Part shown: piece after piece, positions 9,075 through 18,227 of the stretch | How the letters are laid out: each line of letters opens with the position of its first letter | Position numbering within the stretch: position 1 is the first letter of the stretch | From: Bacteroidia bacterium | GTDB lineage: Bacteria > Bacteroidota > Bacteroidia > UKL13-3 | Direction: 5' to 3' | Assembly (NCBI GenBank): GCA_021740845.1 | Contig: JAIOYZ010000016.1 | Location: 31,989-95,988, forward strand | Length of the DNA stretch: 64,000 nt | Program-made: the position numbers and the translations under genes | Notes under the pieces: model-generated | The model's database searches: none | What the model was told of the DNA's origin: nothing | Seen by the model: only the letters and a program-made list of their open reading frames with translations

Positions 9075-9461
9075 ATGACAAAAAACAATTTTATGCCTGC
9101 CTTACTTGCGCTTTCTGCGGCAATGGCAGCTGGTATTTTTGTTTTTCAACTGGTTTTTCCTTCCATACCATTAACTAATTTGGTTTGGGCAGCCCTTATT
9201 TATTTTATTTTACTAACCTTAGTTACCTTTAAAATTACCAATTCGGGTTTGCCTAAAGATAACAAAACATTCTTTGTTAGGGTTTATAGTGCTATCGGTA
9301 TTCGTTTCGTATTTTCTATTTTTCCATTGTTTATATATTTAATTTTCTCACCTGAGCGCCAGTTATCATTCGCAATTGTGTATCTTTTATTGTATTTCTT
9401 TTACACAGCTTTTGAAATTTATTTCCTTGTGGTTAACTTGCGCCCCGATTTAAAGAAATAA
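9075..9461 (+). CDS. four-helix membrane protein at the head of the atp operon
   Basis: The 128-residue hydrophobic protein has about four membrane segments (roughly 7-28, 33-53, 70-90 and 95-120) and a charged end (RPDLKK). I do not recognise a named family. The size and position between the AtpZ-like gene and atpB match the uncharacterised AtpI-like membrane proteins found there in Bacteroidota, so a role in ATP synthase assembly is a reasonable guess from context only. A consensus -7 box, TACTTTTG, lies at 8988-8995, about 80 bp upstream, and atpB follows after 8 bp. Confidence 0.65.
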   Translation: MTKNNFMPALLALSAAMAAGIFVFQLVFPSIPLTNLVWAALIYFILLTLVTFKITNSGLPKDNKTFFVRVYSAIGIRFVFSIFPLFIYLIFSPERQLSFAIVYLLLYFFYTAFEIYFLVVNLRPDLKK

Positions 9462-9469
9462 CATAGTAC

Positions 9470-10645
9470 ATGCAATCCAATAACAAAAAGATTTTCAGAT
9501 ATTTAATTCCAGTTTTTTTGGTTCTATTGTACGTAGGCTACAACAGTGCAAGTCTGTTTGCCGACGAATCGCATACTGTAGATAGTTTAACCGAAACTGC
9601 AACAGTAGCCAGCCACGATGCTGAACACCATGAAACCATAGGTGAAATGGAACATGAATCAGCAGTTGAAGCAGAACACAAGGTGGATGCAGGTAAATTA
9701 ATCATGGAACATATTGGGGATGCGCATGATTGGCATATTGCAACTATTGGCAAAAGCCATATTTCTATTCCCTTGCCTATTATCATTAAAGACAATCAAG
9801 GTTTCAAGATTTTTTCTTCTTCTCGTTTCCACCATGGACATGAGGCTTATGAAGGATATAAATTAGAGGAAAATAAAATAGTTGCCGTTAACGAAGCAGG
9901 TGAAATTAACCATGAAGCTAGTTTCTTAGATTTAAGCATTACAAAAAATGTAATGTCTATGTTTATTTCAGTTTTATTCCTTTGTTGGTTGATGTTATCT
10001 GTAGCGAGACACTATACTAAAAACGCAGGTAAAGCTCCAAAAGGTATTGCCAATTTAATCGAAACCTTAATCATGTTTATACGTGATGAGGTGGCTAAAC
10101 CTTCAATTGGCCCAAAGTATGCTAAGTTTTTACCTTACTTACTAACTATCTTCTTTTTTATCTTTATAAATAACTTATTCGGTTTGATCCCATTTTTCCC
10201 AGGAGGAGCAAACGTTACTGGAAATATAGCTGTTACTATGGTTTTGGCAGTTTTCACCTTTGTGATTACTTCATTTAATGGAAACAAAAGCTATTGGGGA
10301 CATATTTTTATGCCTCCTGGTGTTCCAAAAGCATTGTGGATTTTGTTAGTGCCAATTGAAATCATTGGTATGTTGAATAAACCAATAGTATTGATGATTC
10401 GTTTATTTGCAAACATCACTGCTGGTCACATTATCATGTTAGGTTTCTTTAGCTTAATCTTCATTTTTGGAGCAATGAGTGAAACCTTAGGTTTAGGAGT
10501 ATCTGTATTGTCAGTTGCCTTTACTGTTTTCATGAATTTCCTTGAATTGCTTGTTGCATTTTTACAAGCGTATGTATTTACCTTGCTTTCTGCTTTATAC
10601 TTTGGTATGGCAGTAGAAGAGCATGCTCACGAAGAACATCATTAA
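9470..10645 (+). CDS. atpB: ATP synthase F0 subunit a
   Basis: Subunit a forms the proton half-channels next to the c-ring. The C-terminal half holds the conserved core: LIETLIMFIRDEVAKPSIG, then NNLFGLIPFFPG, and the helix with the essential arginine in the motif IRLFANITAGHI. At 391 residues it is much longer than the E. coli protein. The extra length is an N-terminal signal-like helix followed by a His/Glu-rich periplasmic segment (about residues 45-160) containing HDAEHHETIGEMEHES. Such extensions are common in Bacteroidota AtpB; their role is not settled. The protein also ends in a His/Glu tail (EEHAHEEHH). Confidence 0.95.
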   Translation: MQSNNKKIFRYLIPVFLVLLYVGYNSASLFADESHTVDSLTETATVASHDAEHHETIGEMEHESAVEAEHKVDAGKLIMEHIGDAHDWHIATIGKSHISIPLPIIIKDNQGFKIFSSSRFHHGHEAYEGYKLEENKIVAVNEAGEINHEASFLDLSITKNVMSMFISVLFLCWLMLSVARHYTKNAGKAPKGIANLIETLIMFIRDEVAKPSIGPKYAKFLPYLLTIFFFIFINNLFGLIPFFPGGANVTGNIAVTMVLAVFTFVITSFNGNKSYWGHIFMPPGVPKALWILLVPIEIIGMLNKPIVLMIRLFANITAGHIIMLGFFSLIFIFGAMSETLGLGVSVLSVAFTVFMNFLELLVAFLQAYVFTLLSALYFGMAVEEHAHEEHH

Positions 10646-10936
<291 letters not shown>

Positions 10937-10949
10937 TCGGTATACCAAT

Positions 10950-10984
10950 CAGAACACAGCAGCTTTGGCCGCTGTGTTCTGTTT
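10950..10984 (+). terminator. intercistronic hairpin between atpE and atpF
   Basis: A perfect 11-bp stem (10950-10960 with 10971-10981) encloses a 10-nt loop that can itself pair weakly. Only three more T follow before AGG, so it would be a partial terminator or a 3'-end stabiliser. Its place directly behind the c-subunit gene fits the need for many c subunits per complex. Confidence 0.7.
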
Positions 10985-11026
10985 TAGGATAAACCAATTA
11001 CCATTATTCATTAAAAAAAACACAGC

Positions 11027-11521
11027 ATGGAATTAGTAAAACCGGGTTTAGGTTTAATTTTCTGGATGACAATTACATTTAGTATTGTATTGTTCATTCT
11101 TTCAAAATTTGCCTGGAAACCTATCTTAAATTCGATTAGGGAGCGCGAAGATTCAATCAATAACGCTTTGAATGCAGCTGAAGAAGCACGCAAACAAATG
11201 AGTGCGTTAAAGACTGATAACGAAAAACTTCTTAATCAAGCACGTGCTGAGCGCGATCAAATGTTGAAAGATGCCAATGATATGAAAGATAATATCATAG
11301 CACAGGCAAAAAAATCAGCAGAAGATGAAGGTCGTAAAATCATTGAAAAAGCAAGCGCCTCTATTGAAGCAGCTAAAGTAAATGCTATGAATGAGTTGAA
11401 AACTCAAGTAGCAGTTCTTACTGTTGATTTAGCAGAAAAAGTGCTTCGTAAGAAAATGGAAGACCGCGCACAGCAAGAATCTTTTGTAAACGAAAATTTA
11501 AAATCAATCACCTTAAACTAA
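11027..11521 (+). CDS. atpF: ATP synthase F0 subunit b
   Basis: The 164-residue peripheral-stalk subunit has one N-terminal membrane helix (about residues 8-27, LGLIFWMTITFSIVLFILSK) followed by a long charged alpha-helix that forms the dimeric stalk, rich in Glu, Lys and Ala (for example EEARKQMSALKTDNEKLLNQ). The length is normal. It starts about 45 bp behind the atpE hairpin and ends 1 bp before atpH, so the stalk genes are tightly packed. Confidence 0.94.
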   Translation: MELVKPGLGLIFWMTITFSIVLFILSKFAWKPILNSIREREDSINNALNAAEEARKQMSALKTDNEKLLNQARAERDQMLKDANDMKDNIIAQAKKSAEDEGRKIIEKASASIEAAKVNAMNELKTQVAVLTVDLAEKVLRKKMEDRAQQESFVNENLKSITLN

Positions 11522-11522
11522 C

Positions 11523-12074
11523 ATGTCTGAACACAGAGTATCCGGCAGGTACGCCAAATCCTTGATAGACCTTGCAATTGCAAACAATTGCTTGGAAGCT
11601 ATTAAAGCTGATATTTTGGCGTTCAAAAAAGCGATTGAAGAAAATTCGTCTCTTGCAAAAATGTTTAAAAGCCCAATTGTAAAGGGTGATAAAAAACAAG
11701 CGATTGTTCATCAAATATTTGGTAGTTCGTTTAACAAACTTACCTTAGACTTTATGGATATCGTTATTCGCAAGAACCGTGAATATTATTTACCTGATAT
11801 GGCCGTCGCTTTCATTGGTCAATATAACGAGATTAATAAAATTACTACCGCTTCTGTTAAAACGGCTGTTGCTATCAGCGATGCTGTTGTTAATGAAGTG
11901 AGAGAGTTTATTGAAAAACAAACAGGAAAAAAAGTAATCTTAGAAACACAAGTAGATGCAGATATTATTGGAGGTTTGGTTATCCAAATGGAAGATAAAT
12001 TGTATGATGCCAGCATTTCTGGAAAGCTTAAGAAAGCAAAACAGGATTTATTAAATACTTACATTTCAAAATAA
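11523..12074 (+). CDS. atpH: ATP synthase F1 subunit delta
   Basis: The 183-residue delta/OSCP subunit links the peripheral stalk to the top of F1. The N-terminal helical bundle starts with the family signature RVSGRYAKSLIDLA. The C-terminal domain has the conserved region EVREFIEKQTGKKVILETQV followed by IIGGLVIQMEDKLYDASISG, where the I-G-G-hydrophobic pattern is diagnostic. It begins 1 bp after atpF and ends 9 bp before atpA. Confidence 0.94.
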   Translation: MSEHRVSGRYAKSLIDLAIANNCLEAIKADILAFKKAIEENSSLAKMFKSPIVKGDKKQAIVHQIFGSSFNKLTLDFMDIVIRKNREYYLPDMAVAFIGQYNEINKITTASVKTAVAISDAVVNEVREFIEKQTGKKVILETQVDADIIGGLVIQMEDKLYDASISGKLKKAKQDLLNTYISK

Positions 12075-12083
12075 CATTTCATT

Positions 12084-13664
12084 ATGGTAGAAATAAGACC
12101 AGATGAGGTATCAGCCATCATAAGAGAGCAATTAAGCAATTTTAAGTCTGAGACCGAACTTGAAGAAGTGGGTACCGTACTCCAAGTGGGTGATGGTATC
12201 GCACGTATCTACGGATTAACCAAAGTTCAGTCGGGTGAGCTGATTGAATTTTCTAATGGCGTAGAAGGAATTGTACTTAACCTAGAAGAAGACAACGTTG
12301 GTGCGGTATTATTGGGTTCATCCGATCAAATTATTGAAGGTGACACTGTAAAACGTACTGGTAGAATTGCTTCCATTAAAGTGGGTGAAGGTATGTTAGG
12401 CCGCGTTATCAATACATTGGGTCAACCAATCGATGGTAAAGGTCCAATTACAGGCGATTTATACGAAATGCCTTTAGAGCGTAAAGCTCCTGGTGTTATC
12501 TATCGCGAGCCAGTTAAAGAACCATTACAAACTGGTATCAAGGCTATCGATGCCATGATTCCTATTGGTCGTGGACAACGTGAGTTGGTTATCGGTGACC
12601 GCCAAACAGGTAAAACTGCGGTGTGTTTAGATACCATCATCAACCAAAAAGAATTTTATGATGCTGGTAATCCAGTATTTTGTATCTATGTAGCTTGTGG
12701 TCAAAAAGCTTCTACAGTTGCTCAAGTTGTTAAAACTTTAGAAGAACGTGGTGCAATGGCTTATACTGTTATTGTAACAGCTACCTCTTCAGATCCAGCT
12801 CCAATGCAATTCTTTGCTCCAATGGCAGGTGCTGCAATTGGTGAATTTATTCGCGATACTGGCCGTCCAGCTTTGATTATCTATGATGATTTGTCAAAAC
12901 AAGCTGTGGCTTACCGCGAGGTTTCTTTGTTACTTCGTCGCCCGCCAGGACGTGAAGCATACCCTGGAGACGTATTCTATTTGCATAGTCGTTTACTAGA
13001 AAGAGCTGCAAAAATTAACAGTACAGATTCAATTGCTCAGCAAATGAACGACCTTCCAGCTTCTATCAAGCATTTGGTAAAGGGTGGTGGCTCATTAACT
13101 GCTTTGCCAATTATTGAAACTCAAGCTGGTGACGTTTCTGCTTATATTCCTACCAACGTAATTTCTATTACCGATGGTCAGATATTCTTAGAAGCTAACT
13201 TGTTTAACTCTGGTATTCGTCCAGCTATTAACGTAGGTATCTCGGTATCACGTGTGGGTGGTAATGCTCAGATTAAATCAATGAAAAAAGTAGCTGGTAC
13301 TTTGAAATTGGATCAAGCACAATATCGTGAATTAGAAGCTTTCTCTAAATTTGGTTCAGACCTAGATGCTGCTACCAAAGCGGTTTTAGCTAAAGGTTCT
13401 CGTAACGTAGAAATCCTAAAACAAGGACAATTCTCTCCTTTGAGAGTTGAACAACAAGTTGCTATTATTTACCTAGGTACTAAAGGTTTATTATCAAGTG
13501 TACCGGTTGATAAAATTCGTGAGTTTGAAGCGGATTATCTAAACTTCCTTGAAAACAAACACATCGACGTTTTAGAGAAAATCAAAAAAGGCGGAATTGG
13601 TGATGATGTAACTAGCGTTTTAGAAGCTGTTGCAAAAGATCTTTCGGCAAAATATAGTGCTTAA
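12084..13664 (+). CDS. atpA: ATP synthase F1 subunit alpha
   Basis: The 526-residue alpha subunit carries the non-catalytic nucleotide sites of the F1 hexamer. The Walker A loop is GDRQTGKT (171-178), Walker B is [20 protein letters not shown], and the arginine finger region is [19 protein letters not shown]. The N-terminal beta-barrel domain (about 25-95) and C-terminal helical domain are complete. The gene for the partner beta subunit is not in this window; in Bacteroidota atpD-atpC usually lie elsewhere as a pair. Confidence 0.97.
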   Translation: MVEIRPDEVSAIIREQLSNFKSETELEEVGTVLQVGDGIARIYGLTKVQSGELIEFSNGVEGIVLNLEEDNVGAVLLGSSDQIIEGDTVKRTGRIASIKVGEGMLGRVINTLGQPIDGKGPITGDLYEMPLERKAPGVIYREPVKEPLQTGIKAIDAMIPIGRGQRELVIGDRQTGKTAVCLDTIINQKEFYDAGNPVFCIYVACGQKASTVAQVVKTLEERGAMAYTVIVTATSSDPAPMQFFAPMAGAAIGEFIRDTGRPALIIYDDLSKQAVAYREVSLLLRRPPGREAYPGDVFYLHSRLLERAAKINSTDSIAQQMNDLPASIKHLVKGGGSLTALPIIETQAGDVSAYIPTNVISITDGQIFLEANLFNSGIRPAINVGISVSRVGGNAQIKSMKKVAGTLKLDQAQYRELEAFSKFGSDLDAATKAVLAKGSRNVEILKQGQFSPLRVEQQVAIIYLGTKGLLSSVPVDKIREFEADYLNFLENKHIDVLEKIKKGGIGDDVTSVLEAVAKDLSAKYSA

Positions 13665-13689
13665 TTTTTAGGAACTGGCAAAATAAAAA

Positions 13690-14559
13690 ATGGCTAATTT
13701 AAAAGAAGTTCGTATTAGAATCACCTCGGTTAACTCAACCCAGCAAATCACCAAAGCAATGAAGTTGGTGAGTGCTACTAAGTTGAGAAGAGCCCAGAAT
13801 GCAATTGTTCAAATGAGACCTTATGCTCAAAAATTGAACGGTATTTTGGCTAACCTTTCTGATTCAATGGATGTAGATTCCTTAAAGGTATATTTTAATC
13901 AACGCCCTATTAATAAGGTCTTGTTGGTTGTAATCACTTCCGATAGAGGATTGTGTGGTGGCTTTAATGCCAACGTTATTAAGTTGGCCACACGATTAAT
14001 GAAAGAAGATTTCGCTGGAAAAGAGGTAACTATTTTACCTGTTGGAAAGAAAGCCTTCGAATTCTTTACTCGTGCTAATGCATCCATTATCCCTGATTTT
14101 AAAGACACTTTCCAACAACTAAATGCGGAAAATGGCTTTAGTATTGGAGAGTACGTTTTGAACCAATTTAAAGCAGGTAAATTTGATAAGGTAGAATTGG
14201 TTTACAATCAATTCAAAAATGCCGCTACTCAAATTTTGGTAAACGAGCCTTTTCTTCCAATTGCTAAACAAAACATGGATGCCAACGCTTCAAAAAATGA
14301 TTATATTTTTGAACCAGGCAAAGCAGAAATCTTGGAAACTTTGATTCCAAGAATTTTGAAAACCCAAGTTTATAAAGGTTTATTGGATTCATTTGCTTCT
14401 GAACATGGTGCTCGTATGATTGCTATGGATAAAGCAACTGATAATGCTGGTGAATTAATTAAAGCCTTGAAATTAGAATATAACCGCGCTCGTCAGAGTG
14501 CCATTACAACTGAGATTTCAGAAATTGTAGGTGGTGCAGCAGCTTTGAGCGGTTCATAA
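13690..14559 (+). CDS. atpG: ATP synthase F1 subunit gamma
   Basis: The 289-residue central-shaft subunit has the typical two long terminal helices: the N-terminal one with VRIRITSVNSTQQITKAMKL and the C-terminal one with RMIAMDKATDNAGELIKAL. The middle Rossmann-like domain contains the conserved SDRGLCGGFN. It is the last gene of the operon; a rho-independent terminator follows 18 bp after the stop. Confidence 0.96.
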   Translation: MANLKEVRIRITSVNSTQQITKAMKLVSATKLRRAQNAIVQMRPYAQKLNGILANLSDSMDVDSLKVYFNQRPINKVLLVVITSDRGLCGGFNANVIKLATRLMKEDFAGKEVTILPVGKKAFEFFTRANASIIPDFKDTFQQLNAENGFSIGEYVLNQFKAGKFDKVELVYNQFKNAATQILVNEPFLPIAKQNMDANASKNDYIFEPGKAEILETLIPRILKTQVYKGLLDSFASEHGARMIAMDKATDNAGELIKALKLEYNRARQSAITTEISEIVGGAAALSGS

Positions 14560-14576
14560 TTAATAGTTTTATAATG

Positions 14577-14611
14577 AAAGCCGAGTAACCAAAAGTTGCT
14601 CGGCTTTTTTG
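14577..14611 (+). terminator. terminator of the atp operon
   Basis: The stem AAAGCCGAG...CTCGGCTTT extends inward by AAC/GTT around a small A-rich loop (14577-14607) and runs into six T. It follows atpG and faces the convergent gene that ends at 14633. Confidence 0.92.
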
Positions 14612-14632
14612 TAGAATTTTTTTTGTGGATTC

Positions 14633-15160
14633 TCAATTAAAGCAATATCCAAATCCAATCCCTGGCCAAATTAGAGTTCTCGGCTCCTTGTAAATAAATG
14701 CTTCGTAGGAATCAACAGAAAGGGCAAGGGGGAGTTTAATGCTAATACCAGCCCTTAAAAATATTCCTTTTTTAGGTTGAATTCGTAATCCAATGCCTAA
14801 TTGGGGTCTAAATTTAAAGAGATTTCGATTTTCTTTATGAAAAGTTATTGTTTGTAAGCTTCCTCCCGAAATTTCTCCTTTAAGCCATTTTTTACCCACT
14901 AAAAAATGATACATAATAGGTACATACAAAAAGCTTCTATCGTTTAAGCCATTTAATTGCCAGGTTCCTGGAATAAATGAAAGTCCAGCAATAAGGGTTC
15001 TATTATCGGTTAAACCATAATCAAAATTAAGACTATAAATGTCTGAAGCACCTAATAATTCTGCGAATACAATTTTTGTATGTTTCTTTTCTTGACCAAA
15101 AGAAAATGCAAATGAAATACACCAAAGGACGGCAGTAAAAATTACTTTCTTTAATATCAT
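14633..15160 (-). CDS. secreted, probable outer-membrane beta-barrel protein
   Basis: This 175-residue protein of unknown function has a signal peptide (residues 1-22, ending FSFG-Q). The mature part alternates hydrophobic and polar residues in short strands with aromatic girdles and glycines (NFDYGLTDNRTLIAGLSF, FRPQLGIGLRIQPKKGIFLR, WPGIGFGYCFN), and ends in phenylalanine and a polar residue. This suggests a small eight-strand outer-membrane barrel, but I do not recognise the family. Its ATG overlaps the stop codon of the upstream deacetylase gene by one base (TAATG), so the two are translationally coupled. Confidence 0.6.
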   Translation of the reverse strand: MILKKVIFTAVLWCISFAFSFGQEKKHTKIVFAELLGASDIYSLNFDYGLTDNRTLIAGLSFIPGTWQLNGLNDRSFLYVPIMYHFLVGKKWLKGEISGGSLQTITFHKENRNLFKFRPQLGIGLRIQPKKGIFLRAGISIKLPLALSVDSYEAFIYKEPRTLIWPGIGFGYCFN

Positions 15161-15954
15161 TAATTAGCTCCTACTTCTTTAGCAGTATAAAATTTAAGAC
15201 CTAATTCTTTTGCCTTTTGAATAATTTTAATAAAATCTTCTTGGGCAATATGGGAATCTGAACCTTCAAGAGGTTTTCCATCCTTACTTAAAAAGTGCGT
15301 ATACAAACTTATTGTTTGCCTGGAGTTTTTTGCTTTCTCTAGAGCCTTAAAAATATCTTCTAATTCTAAATGATAGCGTGTATCAATTCCTGCCCCAAAA
15401 AATACTTTCACATTGCCTTGTCTCAAATAAATTTGGTCTAGATCACATAGTTTTTTATTTAAATATGGAGCAATAATTTTCCTAATATTAACAAAATGTT
15501 TTAGCAAGGCTTGGTCAACTTCTGAGGTGCAATCCCCATGAGGATAGGCAAAAGTAACTGGATTAAATCCATCCTTTTTCATAGCCTCTGTTACGTTTAA
15601 TATTTCATCCTGAAGATAGGCGTCAACGCCATATTTTTCTGCATACTCATCGGCATGTGCATGGGTTAATGAGTGATGTGCAATTTCGTGTCCATCCTTC
15701 ATAAATGATTTCATCATTTCTTTGGTTGAGTCGGTTATTGTATTATAATTCTCAATATAGAAGGTTAATTTAACATCGTTTTCTTTAAGAAAAGTTTGAA
15801 GATGTTGCCATGTATCTGGAGGTTTATCTACGGTTATGAGGATACCGGCGCCAAGAGGTTTAGAATTATCCTTTTTGCAATTTGAAAAAGTAAAACCAAT
15901 AAGGATTGCAAATAAAAATATTTTGTAAGAATTCGCTTTTCGGTTTAAATACAT
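15160..15954 (-). CDS. polysaccharide deacetylase-family lipoprotein
   Basis: The 264-residue protein carries a NodB-homology domain behind a lipoprotein signal (lipobox FTFSNC, Cys26). Motif 1 is reduced to ITVDKPPDTW; motif 2, HEIAHHSLTHAH, keeps the H-x3-H metal ligands; motif 3, TFAYPHGDCT, matches the usual Y-P-x-G loop. The family removes N- or O-acetyl groups from glycans. Motif 1 normally has two adjacent aspartates (catalytic base and metal ligand); here it is VDKPPD, so activity is uncertain. It is coupled to the outer-membrane-like gene that follows. Confidence 0.78.
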   Translation of the reverse strand: MYLNRKANSYKIFLFAILIGFTFSNCKKDNSKPLGAGILITVDKPPDTWQHLQTFLKENDVKLTFYIENYNTITDSTKEMMKSFMKDGHEIAHHSLTHAHADEYAEKYGVDAYLQDEILNVTEAMKKDGFNPVTFAYPHGDCTSEVDQALLKHFVNIRKIIAPYLNKKLCDLDQIYLRQGNVKVFFGAGIDTRYHLELEDIFKALEKAKNSRQTISLYTHFLSKDGKPLEGSDSHIAQEDFIKIIQKAKELGLKFYTAKEVGAN

Positions 15955-16096
15955 CTATCAAATATACAAAATCAAAATTATAGCTTTTGATTTAAAATGA
16001 AATCCGTAGGCTATTGTCTTAAGATTTGGCAATAGGTTATGATTTGATAAAAAATAACTTTCCAGTTTTACCAGAATTGAATATTTTTTTTAGGCA

Positions 16097-16125
16097 TTTG
16101 ATTTTCGAGATTATGGCTATTTTCG
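16097..16125 (+). promoter_or_regulatory. Bacteroidota-type promoter for the cyclophilin gene
   Basis: TTTG (16097-16100), a 17-bp spacer and TATTTTCG (16118-16125) match the phylum's TTTG/TAnnTTTG consensus with one mismatch. The start codon is 18 bp downstream, so the leader would be very short. Confidence 0.6.
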
Positions 16126-16142
16126 CCGTTTAATCTATAATT

Positions 16143-16580
16143 ATGGCAAAAGCAGAAATCCACACCCAGAAAGGTGTTATGAAAATTGAGTTTTTTGATA
16201 AAGATGCTCCAAATACGGTTGCAAATTTTTTAAAACTGGCTAAAAGTGGCTATTATGATGGTGTAAGTTTCCATCGCGTTATTCCTGATTTTGTTATCCA
16301 AGGTGGCGACCCAACAGGAACTGGCGCAGGTGGTCCTGGTTATAAAATAGATTGCGAATTAACTGGTGAAAATCAATACCATGATAGAGGGGTTTTATCT
16401 ATGGCACATGCAGGCAGAAATACTGGGGGCTCTCAATTCTTTGTATGCCATAGCAGAAATAATACCGCACATTTAGATAGAAACCATACTTGTTTTGGTA
16501 AGGTTTACGAAGGCTTAGAAGTTATCGATGCTATTCGTCAAGGCGATGTGATGACGAAAGTTATTGTAACAGAAGGATAG
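16143..16580 (+). CDS. cyclophilin-type peptidyl-prolyl isomerase
   Basis: This 145-residue single-domain cyclophilin catalyses cis-trans isomerisation of prolyl bonds. The active-site signatures are present: [20 protein letters not shown] with the catalytic arginine, then [16 protein letters not shown] and the [12 protein letters not shown] loop. There is no signal peptide, so it acts in the cytoplasm. The length is that of small bacterial PpiB proteins. The MBL-fold gene follows in the same direction after a short hairpin. Confidence 0.94.
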   Translation: MAKAEIHTQKGVMKIEFFDKDAPNTVANFLKLAKSGYYDGVSFHRVIPDFVIQGGDPTGTGAGGPGYKIDCELTGENQYHDRGVLSMAHAGRNTGGSQFFVCHSRNNTAHLDRNHTCFGKVYEGLEVIDAIRQGDVMTKVIVTEG

Positions 16581-16587
16581 TTTGTTT

Positions 16588-16616
16588 TTGGCCATTGGCT
16601 TTTAGCCTTTGGCCAA
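16588..16616 (+). repeat. hairpin-forming TTGGCC/GGC element
   Basis: TTGGCC-ATT-GGC-TTTTA-GCC-TTT-GGCCAA folds into a two-part stem. Its core, TTGGCTTTTAGCC, recurs in the spacer behind serS (near 23951), so it is a small dispersed intergenic element rather than a normal terminator: no T-run follows. Confidence 0.6.
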
Positions 16617-16626
16617 TTACCTTTTC

Positions 16627-18150
16627 ATGCTAAAAATTACCTATATAACCCATTCTTCTATTTTAATTGAAACAGAAGATGCAAAGTTGATTTCTGACCC
16701 ATGGTTTTTTGGTTCAGCCTATTTAAACCACTGGCATGTTTTCCCCAAACCTATTGATACAAATTATGCAAAAGATATTACCCATGTAATTATTACGCAT
16801 GGCCACGAAGATCATTGTCATTTCCCTACCCTAGGGCAGCTTAATAAAAAAGCAGCTGTATTTCTGCCTTATACTTGGTTGCAAGATACAAAGGATGCCA
16901 TTTTGAGTATTGGTTTTAAATCTGTTTACGAATTAGATAGCTATAAAACGGTATCTATTGGCATGCATCTTAAATTAACCTTTGTGGTAAATGGACTTGA
17001 TTCCATATTTATTCTCGAATATAAAGGAAAGGTTTATCTAAATTTAAATGATGCATTTAATGCCACACACCTTAAGTTTTTAAAATTAATAGCCCAAAAA
17101 GTAAATGCCCATTGGCCGAAAATAGATTATTTAATGTCGGGGGTAGGAGGTGCTGGATATTTTCCCAATGCTATTCATAGTCCCTTCAAAAATGATCTTG
17201 AGATAGGTGTTTTAAGGGAGCAGTTTTTAATGAAACTATTTTGTGAATTTGTAGTTGCATTCAAACCAAAGGTTGCAATTCCGTTTTTACCTGGTTTTGT
17301 TTTGATCCAAAAAGATAAGTTATGGATTAATCATATAAGACAGGCAAGAAACTTAATTGATAAGTATTATTCTGAATTAAAAACAGATCATCAAGTTGCT
17401 TTTTGGCATTTGTATCCAGGCGATTACATTTCGGAAGATGTTTGGGAAAAGACCTCTCCTTATTATAATTTGGTTCAAAACGATGAATGGGGAAGCTTTG
17501 GGGAAACACAATATGCCACAGAGATTTCTACTGAAACTGATGCGAAGCTAGAACCAAATACCACAACTATTGAAGAACTTTGCACCCAACTAAATACTTT
17601 GTTTCCCAAAAGTTGTAAAGGCATAAAAATAAAAGTGCTTTCTAAGTTAAATTTCTCCATAAAGCTAAAAGAATTGCCAGATGAAATAATTCATGTTTGT
17701 TTTGCTAATGGGAAACTAATCGCATATTCAAAGCTACAAGCTAATAGTAGTCCTAATTTAATTATTAGAACCAATTGCCGCAATCTATTGTATTCTATTA
17801 ATGAATTATGGGGAGGGGATGTGTTCTTTATTGGATATGGTGCCGATTTAGATATTTTAAATAATGATTGTATAAAGGATAATTTAGATATTCTTAGCCT
17901 TCGTGTACTTTCTATTTTTCCTACAGCCCTTCAAAATTTAAGAAGGCAACCTTGGAGAGCGTGGAGATATTTTTACCATAATAAAATGCATGCTTCCTTG
18001 GCCTTAAAACAAAAGCTATTTTCAAAAGAGAAGATTAATGCCTTACCCTTTAATGAAAGAAGTCATTGGATTCATACCTCTAAATGTGAAACATGTTTAG
18101 TTTGTGATTTGCCATTGCTTAACAATTCCTTGGCAGAAAGATTGAAATAG
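16627..18150 (+). CDS. metallo-beta-lactamase-fold hydrolase
   Basis: The 507-residue protein has an N-terminal MBL-fold domain with the zinc motif THGHEDHCHF (H58, H60, D62, H63) and the opening strand LKITYITHSSILIE, as in UlaG-like and CMP-sialate-hydroxylase-like enzymes. The C-terminal ~180 residues contain a possible SCP2-like lipid-binding segment and end with a cysteine cluster, KCETCLVCD. The substrate is not evident. ATG 16627 is chosen because the TTG alternative at 16609 lies inside the hairpin element and adds nothing to the conserved domain. A strong bidirectional terminator follows. Confidence 0.75.
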   Translation: MLKITYITHSSILIETEDAKLISDPWFFGSAYLNHWHVFPKPIDTNYAKDITHVIITHGHEDHCHFPTLGQLNKKAAVFLPYTWLQDTKDAILSIGFKSVYELDSYKTVSIGMHLKLTFVVNGLDSIFILEYKGKVYLNLNDAFNATHLKFLKLIAQKVNAHWPKIDYLMSGVGGAGYFPNAIHSPFKNDLEIGVLREQFLMKLFCEFVVAFKPKVAIPFLPGFVLIQKDKLWINHIRQARNLIDKYYSELKTDHQVAFWHLYPGDYISEDVWEKTSPYYNLVQNDEWGSFGETQYATEISTETDAKLEPNTTTIEELCTQLNTLFPKSCKGIKIKVLSKLNFSIKLKELPDEIIHVCFANGKLIAYSKLQANSSPNLIIRTNCRNLLYSINELWGGDVFFIGYGADLDILNNDCIKDNLDILSLRVLSIFPTALQNLRRQPWRAWRYFYHNKMHASLALKQKLFSKEKINALPFNERSHWIHTSKCETCLVCDLPLLNNSLAERLK

Positions 18151-18176
18151 ACTTTTTGTAAATTGGGTTTGAGGCA

Positions 18177-18217
18177 AAAAAAAGAGTCGTAATAATTATT
18201 ATTACGACTCTTTTTTT
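18177..18217. terminator. bidirectional terminator between convergent genes
   Basis: Two 20-nt complementary arms (18177-18196 and 18198-18217), each ending in a run of seven A or T around GAGTCGTAATAAT, form a near-perfect palindrome. It serves the MBL gene on the plus strand and the adhesin gene on the minus strand. Confidence 0.95.
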
Positions 18218-18227
18218 AGGAAGAAGA

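Noticed and set aside
16609..16626. TTG start for the MBL-fold hydrolase
   Set aside because: It lies inside the hairpin element, and the six added residues precede a well-formed N-terminal strand starting at ATG 16627.
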